In this document: positions 1 through 6,108 of the stretch, piece by piece
How positions within the stretch are numbered: position 1 is the first letter of the stretch
Layout: every line of letters begins with the position of its first letter
NCBI GenBank assembly: GCA_024404655.1
Contig: JAKSPR010000126.1
Coordinates: 1-7,789, forward strand
DNA: 7,789 nucleotides
Source of the DNA: Clostridia bacterium
GTDB lineage: Bacteria > Bacillota > Clostridia > Oscillospirales > CAG-272
Direction: 5' to 3'
Program-made: the position numbers and the translations under genes
Notes under the pieces: model-generated
Told to the model about the DNA's origin: nothing
The model's input: only the letters and a program-made list of their open reading frames with translations
Database searches by the model: none

Positions 1-1
1 T

Positions 2-1492
2 ATGAAGAAATCCACACTTGCCATCGCATCCCTTTTACTCCTTGCACAGCTCACCGCCTGCGGTGAAGCTGCCGTTTCCGATAACGGCGGTAAGGACACC
101 GCTGCCCCCGATCAGCCCAAGGTCACGGAGGCTGTCACCGAAGCAGTTCCCGAATATAATTATCCCGCAGAGGGCTTCGGCGGAGAGGAATTCAGCATCC
201 TCAACATCAATGATATCTGGAGCATGCACAGCATCATCCTCCGCGAGACAGAGACCGGCGACGTTCTCGATGACGCACTGTAAGAGCGCAACCGCCGCAT
301 CGAGGAAAAGCTCGATATCAAGCTGAAAGAGACCGGCGTTGAAGAGACCTGGGAATTCAAGGCAGTCACCGCCCTTGCAAGAAACTCCATCTTAAACGGC
401 GAGGACGAATACGACGTCATGTATATCCCGCTGTCCGCAAGCTCTTCCATGATCTCCGAGAATATGTTCTATAACCTCCGCGAGATCGATACCATCCAGC
501 TCTCCGAGCCGTGGTGGTACTCCACCTTCAACGATCCCATCACCATCAACGACGCGCTGTACGGCGCAATGGGCGGCGCTCATATCATGGTGCAGGACGG
601 TATCCGCGTCCTTGCGTTCAACTACCGCATGATGGAGAACCTCGACCTCGAAAAGCCTTACGACATGGTCCGCGAGGGCAAATGGACCCTTGATAAGTTC
701 AACGAATATCTGGCAGCCGCAGGCAATCTGAACGGCGACGCTTCCCCCGCATGGAACAATAACGGCAAGGCAGTCTACGGTTACTCCCATAACCAGACGA
801 ACCTCCAGAACTTCTTCCATGGCTGCGGCGAATTCATCGTCGAAAACAAGGGCGGCACGCTGGTCTACTCCAACGGCTCCGATCACATGTATAAGGTCAT
901 CGACAAGCTCTCCGAGATCTTCACCACCGCCGACTGCAAGACCTACTCCGGTATGCCCGGCGATGATATGGATATCGAGGGCGGCGGATATCTGTACGTC
1001 TTCAAGACCGGCCGCGCGCTGTTCGGTCAGGCCGAGGTCTGCAAATTCCAGGGCTTCCGCGATCTGCCCTTTGACTTCGGCGTCGTCCCGTTCCCCAAAT
1101 ATGACGAGAGCCAGGAAAACTACTCTGCGAACTCCTATCCCTCCGCACCGGCCGCATTCATTCCGGTCACCAGTCAGGACCCGAAGCACGCCGGTCTGAT
1201 CCTCGACGCCATGGCTTATGAGGGTGAGCGCACCGTCCTCCCGATCTTCCGTGAACTTTCTGTCGAGCAGAAGGGTCTGCGCAACGATGACTCCATCGAA
1301 ATGCTGGAAATCATCTCCGATAACCTGATCCCGCTCTACAGCATCATCTATAACATCGGTACCGACTTCCTCGATTCCATCAGCAATGAAGTCTGGGACA
1401 AGAAGGGTGCCGCCGCTTCCATCGTTGCAAAAAACGAGGACAAGATCAAGAAGCAGATCGACAAGGTCCTCACTGCATGGGCAGGAGAATAA
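2..1492 (+). pseudogene. Extracellular solute-binding lipoprotein, interrupted by an in-frame stop
   Basis: If intact this would be a 496-residue, membrane-anchored, family 1-type sugar-binding lipoprotein that feeds an ABC importer. The start gives a lysine-rich signal peptide with lipobox LTAC (Cys20), then an acidic/Ala/Thr/Val linker (VTEAVTEAV) and the GFGGEEFSI segment that opens the binding domain. A TAA at 281-283 (codon 94) ends the first piece at 93 residues. Reading on in the same frame without any shift gives ERNRRIEEKLDIK and a full C-terminal domain, with WTLDKFNEY, LPFDFGVVPFPKYD and GLILDAMAYEG. All of these align with the intact neighbour at 1649. The stop falls where the neighbour has Phe in DAIFMRN and where relatives usually have an aromatic residue, so one substitution (TAC or TAT to TAA) explains it. 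An internal ATG at 419 could start the C-terminal piece, but that product would lack the signal peptide. The gene's own ribosome binding site and promoter lie left of the window. It may be a true pseudogene or a base-call error. Confidence 0.85.
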
Positions 1493-1513
1493 TCTTTTCC
1501 GCGATTCTATCCG

Positions 1514-1551
1514 GGCTGCCGCTGTCTGGCGGCAGCCTGTTTCTCTTCTTC
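1514..1551 (+). terminator. Intrinsic terminator after the first lipoprotein gene
   Basis: A 9-bp perfect stem, GGCTGCCGC (1514-1522) pairing with GCGGCAGCC (1529-1537), closes a 6-base loop. It is followed by a T-rich but C-interrupted tract (1538-1551). It lies 22 bases after the stop codon of the broken lipoprotein gene and before the next promoter, so the two lipoprotein genes are probably separate transcription units. The imperfect U-tract suggests moderate efficiency. Confidence 0.65.
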
Positions 1552-1584
1552 AATACAATCTTTACAGATTTTTTCATTACGGGC

Positions 1585-1612
1585 TTGACTTTTTAACGAA
1601 ACATGATATAAT
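1585..1612 (+). promoter_or_regulatory. Sigma-A promoter for the intact lipoprotein gene
   Basis: The -35 box is TTGACT (1585-1590) and the -10 box is TATAAT (1607-1612), separated by 16 bp. TG at 1604-1605 forms an extended -10. Transcription should start near 1618-1620. The short leader then carries the AAAGGA ribosome binding site (1633-1638), 10 bases before the ATG at 1649. The near-consensus elements imply strong expression. I see no obvious operator palindrome over it. Confidence 0.85.
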
Positions 1613-1648
1613 GAAATTATCCAAAAACAGTGAAAGGAATCTTTCTTT

Positions 1649-3154
1649 ATGAAATTTCTGAACCAAAAGAATGCATCCCTGCTGCTTCTTGCAGCGCTTG
1701 CCGCATCTGTTATGGCATCCTGCGGAGAAGCTGCCGCAGACCCCGCAGTCGATAACGGCGGAAATGACGCGACGACCCCCGTCACGGAGGCGGTCACGCA
1801 GGCTCCTGCTGCCGATGTCATCAACTGGGAAGACGCCAATCTCCCGGTCAAGGACTATGGCGGAAAATCCTTCACCATCTGTACGCAGGATATCTCCACC
1901 GCCAACTACGCATGGCGTAAGCTGGTCGTCGACGGTCTGGAAGGCGAAGCACTCAACGACGCCATCTTCATGCGCAACAAGAAAATCGAGGATATTTACA
2001 ATATCAAGATTGAATCCATCTATTCAAGCTCTGTCTCCAGTGATATGTCCAAATCCGTCAAGGCAGGCGACAACGCTTATGACGCCGGTTTTGACAACAT
2101 CGCCAACCTCTACGGCCGCGCTCAGGCCGGAGAGCTTATGAACTGGTATGATATTCCCCATATCAACCTGAACGCTCAGTGGTGGGATGCTTCCGTCGTC
2201 CGCGACCTTTCCTATCACGACAAGCTGTTCGTCTGCACCGGCGATATTTCCCCGCTGACCAACGTCCGCGTTTACTCCCTCGTCTTCAATAAGGACCTCT
2301 GCCGCTACCTGGACCTTGACCTTCCTTATAAGTATGTCCTTGACGGCACCTGGACGCTGGATGTCTTCAATCAGTACATCACCAACGTGAACGCCGATAC
2401 CAACGGTGACGGCGTCATGAACTATGACGACCGCTGGGGCTACTTCTCCCAGGACGGCAACTCCTTCATGATGTACTTTGCCGGCGGCGGTACCGTCGTT
2501 GAAAAGGATGCAAACGGTGACTATCAGGTCGTTATGAACTCCCAGAGAAACATCGAGCTCGCTTCCAAAGCGCTGGAGATCTCCATTGACAAGAACAAGA
2601 CCCTGATGGCCGACAACTATGTCGCATCCAACGGCAACTCCTGGGCGGCTGCATCCTCCTGGTTTGCTGCAGGCGGTTCTCTCATGCGCGCCTCCGTCTT
2701 TGAGCCCGTTCCCCGTGACTACCGCTCCATGGATACCGACTTCGGTATTCTCCCCTATCCGAAATTCGACGATCAGCAGAAAGACTACGTGACCCTGCCC
2801 GAGGAAACCTCCGTCATGTTCGCAGTCCCGATCACTGCCAACGCCGAGTATACCGGTCTGATCCTCGAATCCCTCGCAGCAGAATCCGTCTCCACCGTCT
2901 CCGTCGGCTTCTATGATGTCTGTCTGAACGGTAAATCCGTCCGCGATGAGGAATCCTCCGCCATGCTCGATATCATCTTTGCCAACAAGCACTTTGATAT
3001 CGGTCTGATCTGCAATATCGGTTCCATCAAGGATACGCTGAAATCCCTCGAAAAGAAGGGCTCCGCCGACGTCGCTTCCAAGTTTGCCTCCAATATGACC
3101 AAGGCAGAAAGTGCTCTTGCCAAGGTTGCAGACAAGCTCGACGAAGTGGAATAA
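1649..3154 (+). CDS. Extracellular solute-binding lipoprotein (carbohydrate-type)
   Basis: This 501-residue lipoprotein is the substrate-binding part of a probable ABC sugar importer, anchored on the outer face of the membrane. The signal peptide ends in VMASC with the lipidated Cys at 25. The Met at the -3 lipobox position is slightly unusual but tolerated. A Thr/Ala/Val-rich linker to about residue 50 leads into the binding domain (DYGGKSFTI, then EALNDAIFMRNKKIE). Residues 250-261 form a calcium-loop-like DxNxDGxxxxxD motif (D250, N252, D254, D261), common in this family. Later landmarks are WTLDVFNQY, TDFGILPYPKFD and GLILESLAAES. The 501-residue length fits large clostridial members of the family. 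It is a diverged paralogue of the gene just upstream. No permease or ATPase is encoded nearby, so the partner importer and the ligand are unknown. The start is supported by AAAGGA 10 bases upstream and a strong promoter. Confidence 0.9.
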   Translation: MKFLNQKNASLLLLAALAASVMASCGEAAADPAVDNGGNDATTPVTEAVTQAPAADVINWEDANLPVKDYGGKSFTICTQDISTANYAWRKLVVDGLEGEALNDAIFMRNKKIEDIYNIKIESIYSSSVSSDMSKSVKAGDNAYDAGFDNIANLYGRAQAGELMNWYDIPHINLNAQWWDASVVRDLSYHDKLFVCTGDISPLTNVRVYSLVFNKDLCRYLDLDLPYKYVLDGTWTLDVFNQYITNVNADTNGDGVMNYDDRWGYFSQDGNSFMMYFAGGGTVVEKDANGDYQVVMNSQRNIELASKALEISIDKNKTLMADNYVASNGNSWAAASSWFAAGGSLMRASVFEPVPRDYRSMDTDFGILPYPKFDDQQKDYVTLPEETSVMFAVPITANAEYTGLILESLAAESVSTVSVGFYDVCLNGKSVRDEESSAMLDIIFANKHFDIGLICNIGSIKDTLKSLEKKGSADVASKFASNMTKAESALAKVADKLDEVE

Positions 3155-3174
3155 AATCAAGACATAAAGACACA

Positions 3175-3213
3175 GCTGCCGCAGAAAAAATTCTGCGGCA
3201 GCATTTCTTTTTT
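3175..3213 (+). terminator. Strong intrinsic terminator between convergent genes
   Basis: A perfect 12-bp stem, GCTGCCGCAGAA (3175-3186) pairing with TTCTGCGGCAGC (3191-3202), has an AAAA loop and is followed by ATTTCTTTTTT (3203-3213). On the plus strand it ends the lipoprotein transcript, starting 20 bases after the stop codon. The dehydrogenase gene on the minus strand stops at 3213, so the same hairpin also lies at the end of that operon. In that direction the stem is followed by TGTGTCTTTATG, a much weaker U-tract, so termination is probably stronger on the plus strand. Confidence 0.9.
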
Positions 3214-3917
3214 CAGTTGAGTGTCCAGCCGTGATCCCCGTGATAAACCATCAGGCGTGTCATGCCTCCGTCGATGCAGATGTTCTCCCCGGTGATAAAT
3301 CCCGCTTTGTCGGAACAGAGATAAAGCACCATGTTCGCAATATCCAGCGGATTTCCCACTCGCCCAGCGGGCTGTTGATACGCATCCGGTCCCTCGTAGA
3401 CCCGGTAATCCGTGTCAATCCACCCGGGGCTGACGGAGTTCACCCGCACCCGCCGGGAGGGGGAAACCGCCAGGGCGTGGGTCAGGGCCGCGATGCCGCC
3501 CTTCGCCGCCGTGTAGCTTTCCGTCTGGGGCTGGCTCAGCCTGTCGCGGGAGGAGGAGATATTGACAATCGCCGCTCCGGGGGCAAAGTGCGCAGAAAAC
3601 AGTTTGGAGAGATAGAACGGTGCCGTCACTCCCACATCCAGCGCATACCGGAATTCTTCATAGGAGCAGTCGTCGATGCCCCGCATGACCGGCAGCGCAT
3701 TGTTGATGAGAAAATCCACATGCCCGTGTTTTGCAGTCACATGGGAGGCAAAGTCTTCCAGAACCTCTTTTTTGCTGATATCTCCCACATAATGATCGCC
3801 CTCACGGATGTCGATGATCTCCGTCACAGCTCCCGCTTTGGTAAACTCTTCCGCGATACATTTTCCGATGCCGTGCGCGCCGCCCGTGATCACAGCGACC
3901 TTTCCCGAAAATTCCAT
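3213..3917 (-). CDS. Short-chain dehydrogenase/reductase (SDR family oxidoreductase)
   Basis: This 234-residue classical SDR is a cytoplasmic NAD(P)-dependent oxidoreductase for an alcohol or sugar substrate that I cannot specify. The Rossmann nucleotide motif TGGAHGIG is at residues 11-18. Asp36 at the end of the second strand favours NAD over NADP. Catalytic Ser122, Tyr135 and Lys139 sit in ISSSRDR...SYTAAKGG, and PGWIDTDY and FITGENICIDGGMT follow. Two departures from the family are visible: the NNAG motif reads NNAL (72-75), and the usual Asn of the catalytic tetrad in the LDVN-type segment is Gly96 (LDVGVTAPF). It is the second gene of a minus-strand operon, 25 bases after the TIM-barrel gene. 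A strong GGAGG (3924-3928, minus strand) 6 bases before the ATG fixes the start. The family call is firm and the substrate is unknown. Confidence 0.92.
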   Translation of the reverse strand: MEFSGKVAVITGGAHGIGKCIAEEFTKAGAVTEIIDIREGDHYVGDISKKEVLEDFASHVTAKHGHVDFLINNALPVMRGIDDCSYEEFRYALDVGVTAPFYLSKLFSAHFAPGAAIVNISSSRDRLSQPQTESYTAAKGGIAALTHALAVSPSRRVRVNSVSPGWIDTDYRVYEGPDAYQQPAGRVGNPLDIANMVLYLCSDKAGFITGENICIDGGMTRLMVYHGDHGWTLN

Positions 3918-3942
3918 GGTTTGCCTCCGTCTGAAACGATGG

Positions 3943-4776
3943 TCAGATCAGGGAATACAGATATTCCGTGACTGCTTTTAGATATTCCGCTTTCGCTTTA
4001 CGCAGGGGCATGGGCATACGGCGCTCGCCGGGAATCTCATAATTGAACAGATCTTTGTAGCCCACAGCCGCAAGACCGCGCATCACGCCTTCAAAGTTCA
4101 CGTTTCCGCGTCCGAAGGGCATCATGTGCTGATCCTGCTGTCCTTCGTTGTCCGCAATGTGCAGCGCATGCAGATAGCTACCTGCCGTACGGATGAAGTT
4201 CTCCTGTGCATCCGCGCTGCGGTCGTAAAGATTCAGATGGCCCGTGTCAAGGCAGATACCAAGGGCAGGAGAACCGACACGCCGGATGATGTCCAGCAGC
4301 GTCTCTGCATCGTGGAATATGTTCCGCAGGTTTTCAAGACAGATGGTAACCCCGACCTCTTCCGCCGTCGGAACGATCTTTTTCAGAACTTCCGCGTTGG
4401 CCGAGAGGATCGTTTCTCTGTCCGTTCCCTCCGGGAAGGAATTTCCGTCGCAGTGCAATACGCAGTTCTTTACGCCGATCGCGGCATAGAGACGCAGCCA
4501 CTTGTCAAGAATCCCCACCACATCCATGGAGGAATCGCAGAGACGGACCGTCAGCCAGAGATGCCCCTGGGGGAACGAAACGCCGTGCTCCGCAGCAAAC
4601 GCGCCGAAGGCAGCGCCGATCTCCTCAGGCGTACCGGGCTTTTTGAGCAGCTCCGCGCCGTGCTCGTCGGATAATTCACAGACCGTCATGCCGCGGTCTT
4701 CCAGCGCAAGGACCATATCCTCCGGGGACAGGTCCACATCCATACTGGACCAGATGCTGAATGCAGGTGCTTTCAT
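3943..4776 (-). CDS. Sugar phosphate isomerase/epimerase-like TIM-barrel protein
   Basis: This 277-residue protein belongs to the xylose-isomerase-like TIM-barrel superfamily (AP endonuclease 2 domain), whose members are cytoplasmic metal-dependent sugar or inositol isomerases, epimerases and dehydratases. Likely metal ligands are Glu148 (CLENL), Asp177 (CLDTGH, with His180), His206 (LHIADN) and Glu247 (NYEIPGE). An early ELSDEHG strand end and VLHCDGN (His108) fit the barrel's successive strands. I chose the ATG at 4776 because AAAGGA (4786-4791, minus strand) lies 9 bases before it and the product then begins MKAPAFSIW at the first barrel strand. An upstream in-frame TTG at 4803 would add nine unconvincing residues. 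It is the first gene of a two-gene operon with the dehydrogenase, which suggests that both act on the same sugar or polyol. The exact reaction cannot be read from sequence. Confidence 0.9.
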   Translation of the reverse strand: MKAPAFSIWSSMDVDLSPEDMVLALEDRGMTVCELSDEHGAELLKKPGTPEEIGAAFGAFAAEHGVSFPQGHLWLTVRLCDSSMDVVGILDKWLRLYAAIGVKNCVLHCDGNSFPEGTDRETILSANAEVLKKIVPTAEEVGVTICLENLRNIFHDAETLLDIIRRVGSPALGICLDTGHLNLYDRSADAQENFIRTAGSYLHALHIADNEGQQDQHMMPFGRGNVNFEGVMRGLAAVGYKDLFNYEIPGERRMPMPLRKAKAEYLKAVTEYLYSLI

Positions 4777-4785
4777 AGTATTGTT

Positions 4786-4791
4786 TCCTTT
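4786..4791 (-). promoter_or_regulatory. Ribosome binding site that decides the TIM-barrel start
   Basis: On the minus strand this reads AAAGGA, within GGAAAGGAAACAATACT, 9 bases before the ATG at 4776. It supports that start over the in-frame TTG at 4803, whose nearest purine run is a weaker AAAGGG. Confidence 0.75.
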
Positions 4792-4829
4792 CCGTCCGGT
4801 CAACGCCGGAACCCTTTTTATTTGTTTTC

Positions 4830-4858
4830 AGTATAGCATAAAACCGCTGTTTTGTAAA
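4830..4858 (-). promoter_or_regulatory. Sigma-A promoter of the TIM-barrel/dehydrogenase operon
   Basis: On the minus strand the -35 box is TTTACA (4858-4853) and the -10 box is TATACT (4835-4830), with a 17-bp spacer ending in TGC (an extended -10). Transcription should begin near 4823, giving a leader of about 47 bases before the ATG at 4776. A perfect 10-bp palindrome, TTTTGCAAAA (4864-4873), lies 5 bp upstream of the -35 box. It could be an operator half-site or merely an A/T-rich upstream element. Confidence 0.85.
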
Positions 4859-4877
4859 GGCACTTTTGCAAAAGCAG

Positions 4878-4895
4878 GTTCTTTGTTTTTCTTTG
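4878..4895 (+). repeat. 18-base direct repeat, copy 1
   Basis: The sequence GTTCTTTGTTTTTCTTTG recurs exactly at 5077-5094, 199 bases downstream in the same orientation. Copy 1 is followed at once by the small TCGGCTG/CAGCCGA hairpin. Its pyrimidine-rich character makes partial chance matches possible, but an exact 18-base match within one short intergenic region is unlikely by chance. Confidence 0.8.
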
Positions 4896-5076
4896 TCGGC
4901 TGCAGTTCAGCCGAATCTCTGCTCTCGGCCTGATTTGAGTTGTTTCCCGGCTCGGTGGGGTGACCGGCAAGGGCTTTGCGGTCGCCCCTGCAGTCTTCGC
5001 CGGCATCCTCTCGTTATTTACACCGCTTATAAGTTATATTTCCGGGGGGGAGCTGATCTGTTGCCTTTGCCGCCGA

Positions 5077-5094
5077 GTTCTTTGTTTTTCTTTG
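5077..5094 (+). repeat. 18-base direct repeat, copy 2
   Basis: This is an exact second copy of the repeat at 4878-4895. It ends 10 bases before the -35 box of the methyltransferase promoter. It could therefore act as an upstream element for that promoter, or mark the right-hand end of an inserted or duplicated intergenic unit. The bases flanking the two copies are not closely alike. Confidence 0.8.
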
Positions 5095-5104
5095 CTGCCC
5101 GCTG

Positions 5105-5133
5105 TTGTATTTTTTCCAGATCTGTGATATAAT
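5105..5133 (+). promoter_or_regulatory. Sigma-A promoter of the RNA methyltransferase gene
   Basis: The -35 box is TTGTAT (5105-5110) and the -10 box is TATAAT (5128-5133), separated by 17 bp. TG at 5125-5126 gives an extended -10, which compensates for the weaker -35. Transcription should begin near 5140, leaving a leader of about 35 bases with the GGAAAGGA ribosome binding site at 5153-5160. Confidence 0.82.
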
Positions 5134-5173
5134 GGACAAAGAGTAAGAAAACGGAAAGGACGGCCCCACCACC

Positions 5174-6004
5174 TTGTCAGAACACATCATTGAAATCACG
5201 GATTTTGAAGATCCGGCACTTGACGTCTACGCCCGGCTGACCGGCAATCAGCTGCGCAACCGGCTGGAACCGGAAATGGGCATTTTCATCGCAGAAAGCC
5301 CCACCGTCATTGACGTTGCCCTGCGGGCGGGCTGCAAAGCCGTGTCCATTCTCTCCGAGCGCAAGCATCTGGATTCCCAGGTCCGTCCGCTCCTTGCCCG
5401 CTGCGGCGAGATTCCCGTGTATACTGCGGACAGAGAAGTCCTTGAGCAGCTGGCAGGCTTCGCCCTGACCCGCGGCATCCTCTGCGCCATGAGACGGCCG
5501 ATATTACCGATGGCAGAAGAACTGTTAAAAAACGCGTCCCGCGTTGCAGTCCTTGAGGGTATCGTGGACGCCACCAACATCGGCGCGATCTTCCGTTCCG
5601 CCGCTGCCCTCGGCATTGATGCGGTGCTCGTCACCCCCACCTGCTGCGATCCGCTCTGCCGCCGCGCCGTGCGGGTCAGCATGGGAACGATTTTTCAGGT
5701 TCCTTTCACCCAAATCGGCGAAACCAAGGAGGACTGGCCCGGAAACGGAATGAAGCTCCTTCATGACTATGGCTTCAAAACCGCCGCCATGGCCCTCTCC
5801 GACCGCTCCGTCAGCATCGACGATGAGAACTTAATGAAGGAAGAAAAGCTCGCCATCGTCCTCGGCACCGAAGGAGACGGACTGTCAAAGCAGACCATCG
5901 CCGCCTGCGACTACACCGTAAAGATCCCCATGTCCCACGGCGTGGACTCGCTCAATGTCGCCGCCGCCAGCGCCGTCGCCTTCTGGCAGCTCAAAAAGCG
6001 CTGA
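5174..6004 (+). CDS. SpoU/TrmH-family RNA 2'-O-ribose methyltransferase
   Basis: This 276-residue cytoplasmic enzyme should transfer a methyl group from S-adenosylmethionine to a ribose 2'-hydroxyl of rRNA or tRNA. An N-terminal substrate-binding-like domain (residues about 15-105, with GIFIAESPTVID) precedes the SPOUT knot domain. All three SpoU motifs are present. Motif 1 is DATNIGAIFRSAAALG (132-147), with Asn135 and catalytic Arg141. Motif 2 is VLGTEGDGL (229-237). Motif 3 is IPMSHGVDSLNVAAASAV (251-268). The start is TTG at 5174. No in-frame ATG is available until Met35, which lies inside the N-terminal domain, and AAAGGA (5155-5160) lies 13 bases upstream, a rather long spacing. It has its own promoter. 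No clear terminator follows, so some read-through into the glycosidase gene is possible. The target nucleotide cannot be told from sequence. Confidence 0.93.
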   Translation: MSEHIIEITDFEDPALDVYARLTGNQLRNRLEPEMGIFIAESPTVIDVALRAGCKAVSILSERKHLDSQVRPLLARCGEIPVYTADREVLEQLAGFALTRGILCAMRRPILPMAEELLKNASRVAVLEGIVDATNIGAIFRSAAALGIDAVLVTPTCCDPLCRRAVRVSMGTIFQVPFTQIGETKEDWPGNGMKLLHDYGFKTAAMALSDRSVSIDDENLMKEEKLAIVLGTEGDGLSKQTIAACDYTVKIPMSHGVDSLNVAAASAVAFWQLKKR

Positions 6005-6043
6005 ATCCACTTGTAAAAAATTTGTGAAATCCCCCCGCTCTCC

Positions 6044-6072
6044 TTGACAGTCAGCGGAAATTTTACTAAAAT
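6044..6072 (+). promoter_or_regulatory. Sigma-A promoter of the glycosidase gene
   Basis: A consensus -35 box TTGACA (6044-6049) is separated by exactly 17 bp from TAAAAT (6067-6072). The expected start is near 6079, leaving a leader of about 30 bases that carries AAAAGGA (6091-6097). This gives the glycosidase gene transcription independent of the upstream methyltransferase. I see no clear operator palindrome around it. Confidence 0.87.
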
Positions 6073-6108
6073 ATAGAAAAACAAAAACCGAAAAGGACGG
6101 TATACCCC

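Larger units (their letters stand above)
4859..5104. other. Divergent intergenic block with hairpins and repeats, no gene seen
   Basis: Between the two divergent promoters lie about 245 bases without a credible gene. The block has two inverted repeats. The first is TCGGCTG (4896-4902) pairing with CAGCCGA (4908-4914) around a 5-base loop. The second is longer: GGGGTGACCGGCAA (4957-4970) pairs with TTGCGGTCGCCCC (4976-4988), with one bulged G, one G-U pair and a 5-base loop. Two identical 18-base direct repeats lie near its two ends. Neither hairpin is followed by a U-tract, so they are not ordinary terminators, and I do not recognise a known riboswitch. A dispersed intergenic repeat element or a structured RNA are both possible. 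Confidence 0.55.

Noticed and set aside
281..283. Reassignment of TAA to an amino acid.
   Set aside because: The intact lipoprotein gene and the broken gene itself end at TAA exactly where the proteins should end, before terminators. TGA is also used as a normal stop by the dehydrogenase and methyltransferase genes.
392..1189. Long open frame on the minus strand opposite the first lipoprotein gene; similar long antisense frames lie at 2024-3160 (-), 3231-3971 (+), 4126-4674 (+) and 6442-7017 (-).
   Set aside because: They are shadows produced by the strong third-position C bias of the real genes. They have low-complexity Val/Gly/Asp- or Arg/Ser-rich compositions, no ribosome binding sites, and no recognisable domains.
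4777..4803. Upstream TTG start giving a 286-residue TIM-barrel protein.
   Set aside because: The extra nine residues are not barrel-like, and they overlap the well-placed AAAGGA that serves the ATG at 4776.
4957..4988. Possible riboswitch or attenuator hairpin for either divergent gene.
   Set aside because: It lies upstream of both transcription starts and outside both leaders, has no U-tract, and matches no riboswitch consensus I know.
4818..5199. Short open frames of 61-88 codons in the divergent intergenic region (4818-5006 -, 4866-5132 +, 5014-5199 -).
   Set aside because: They run through the promoters, the repeats and the hairpins, lack ribosome binding sites, and have odd compositions. 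One reads the 18-base repeat as QRKTKN-type residues, as expected for translated repeat DNA.
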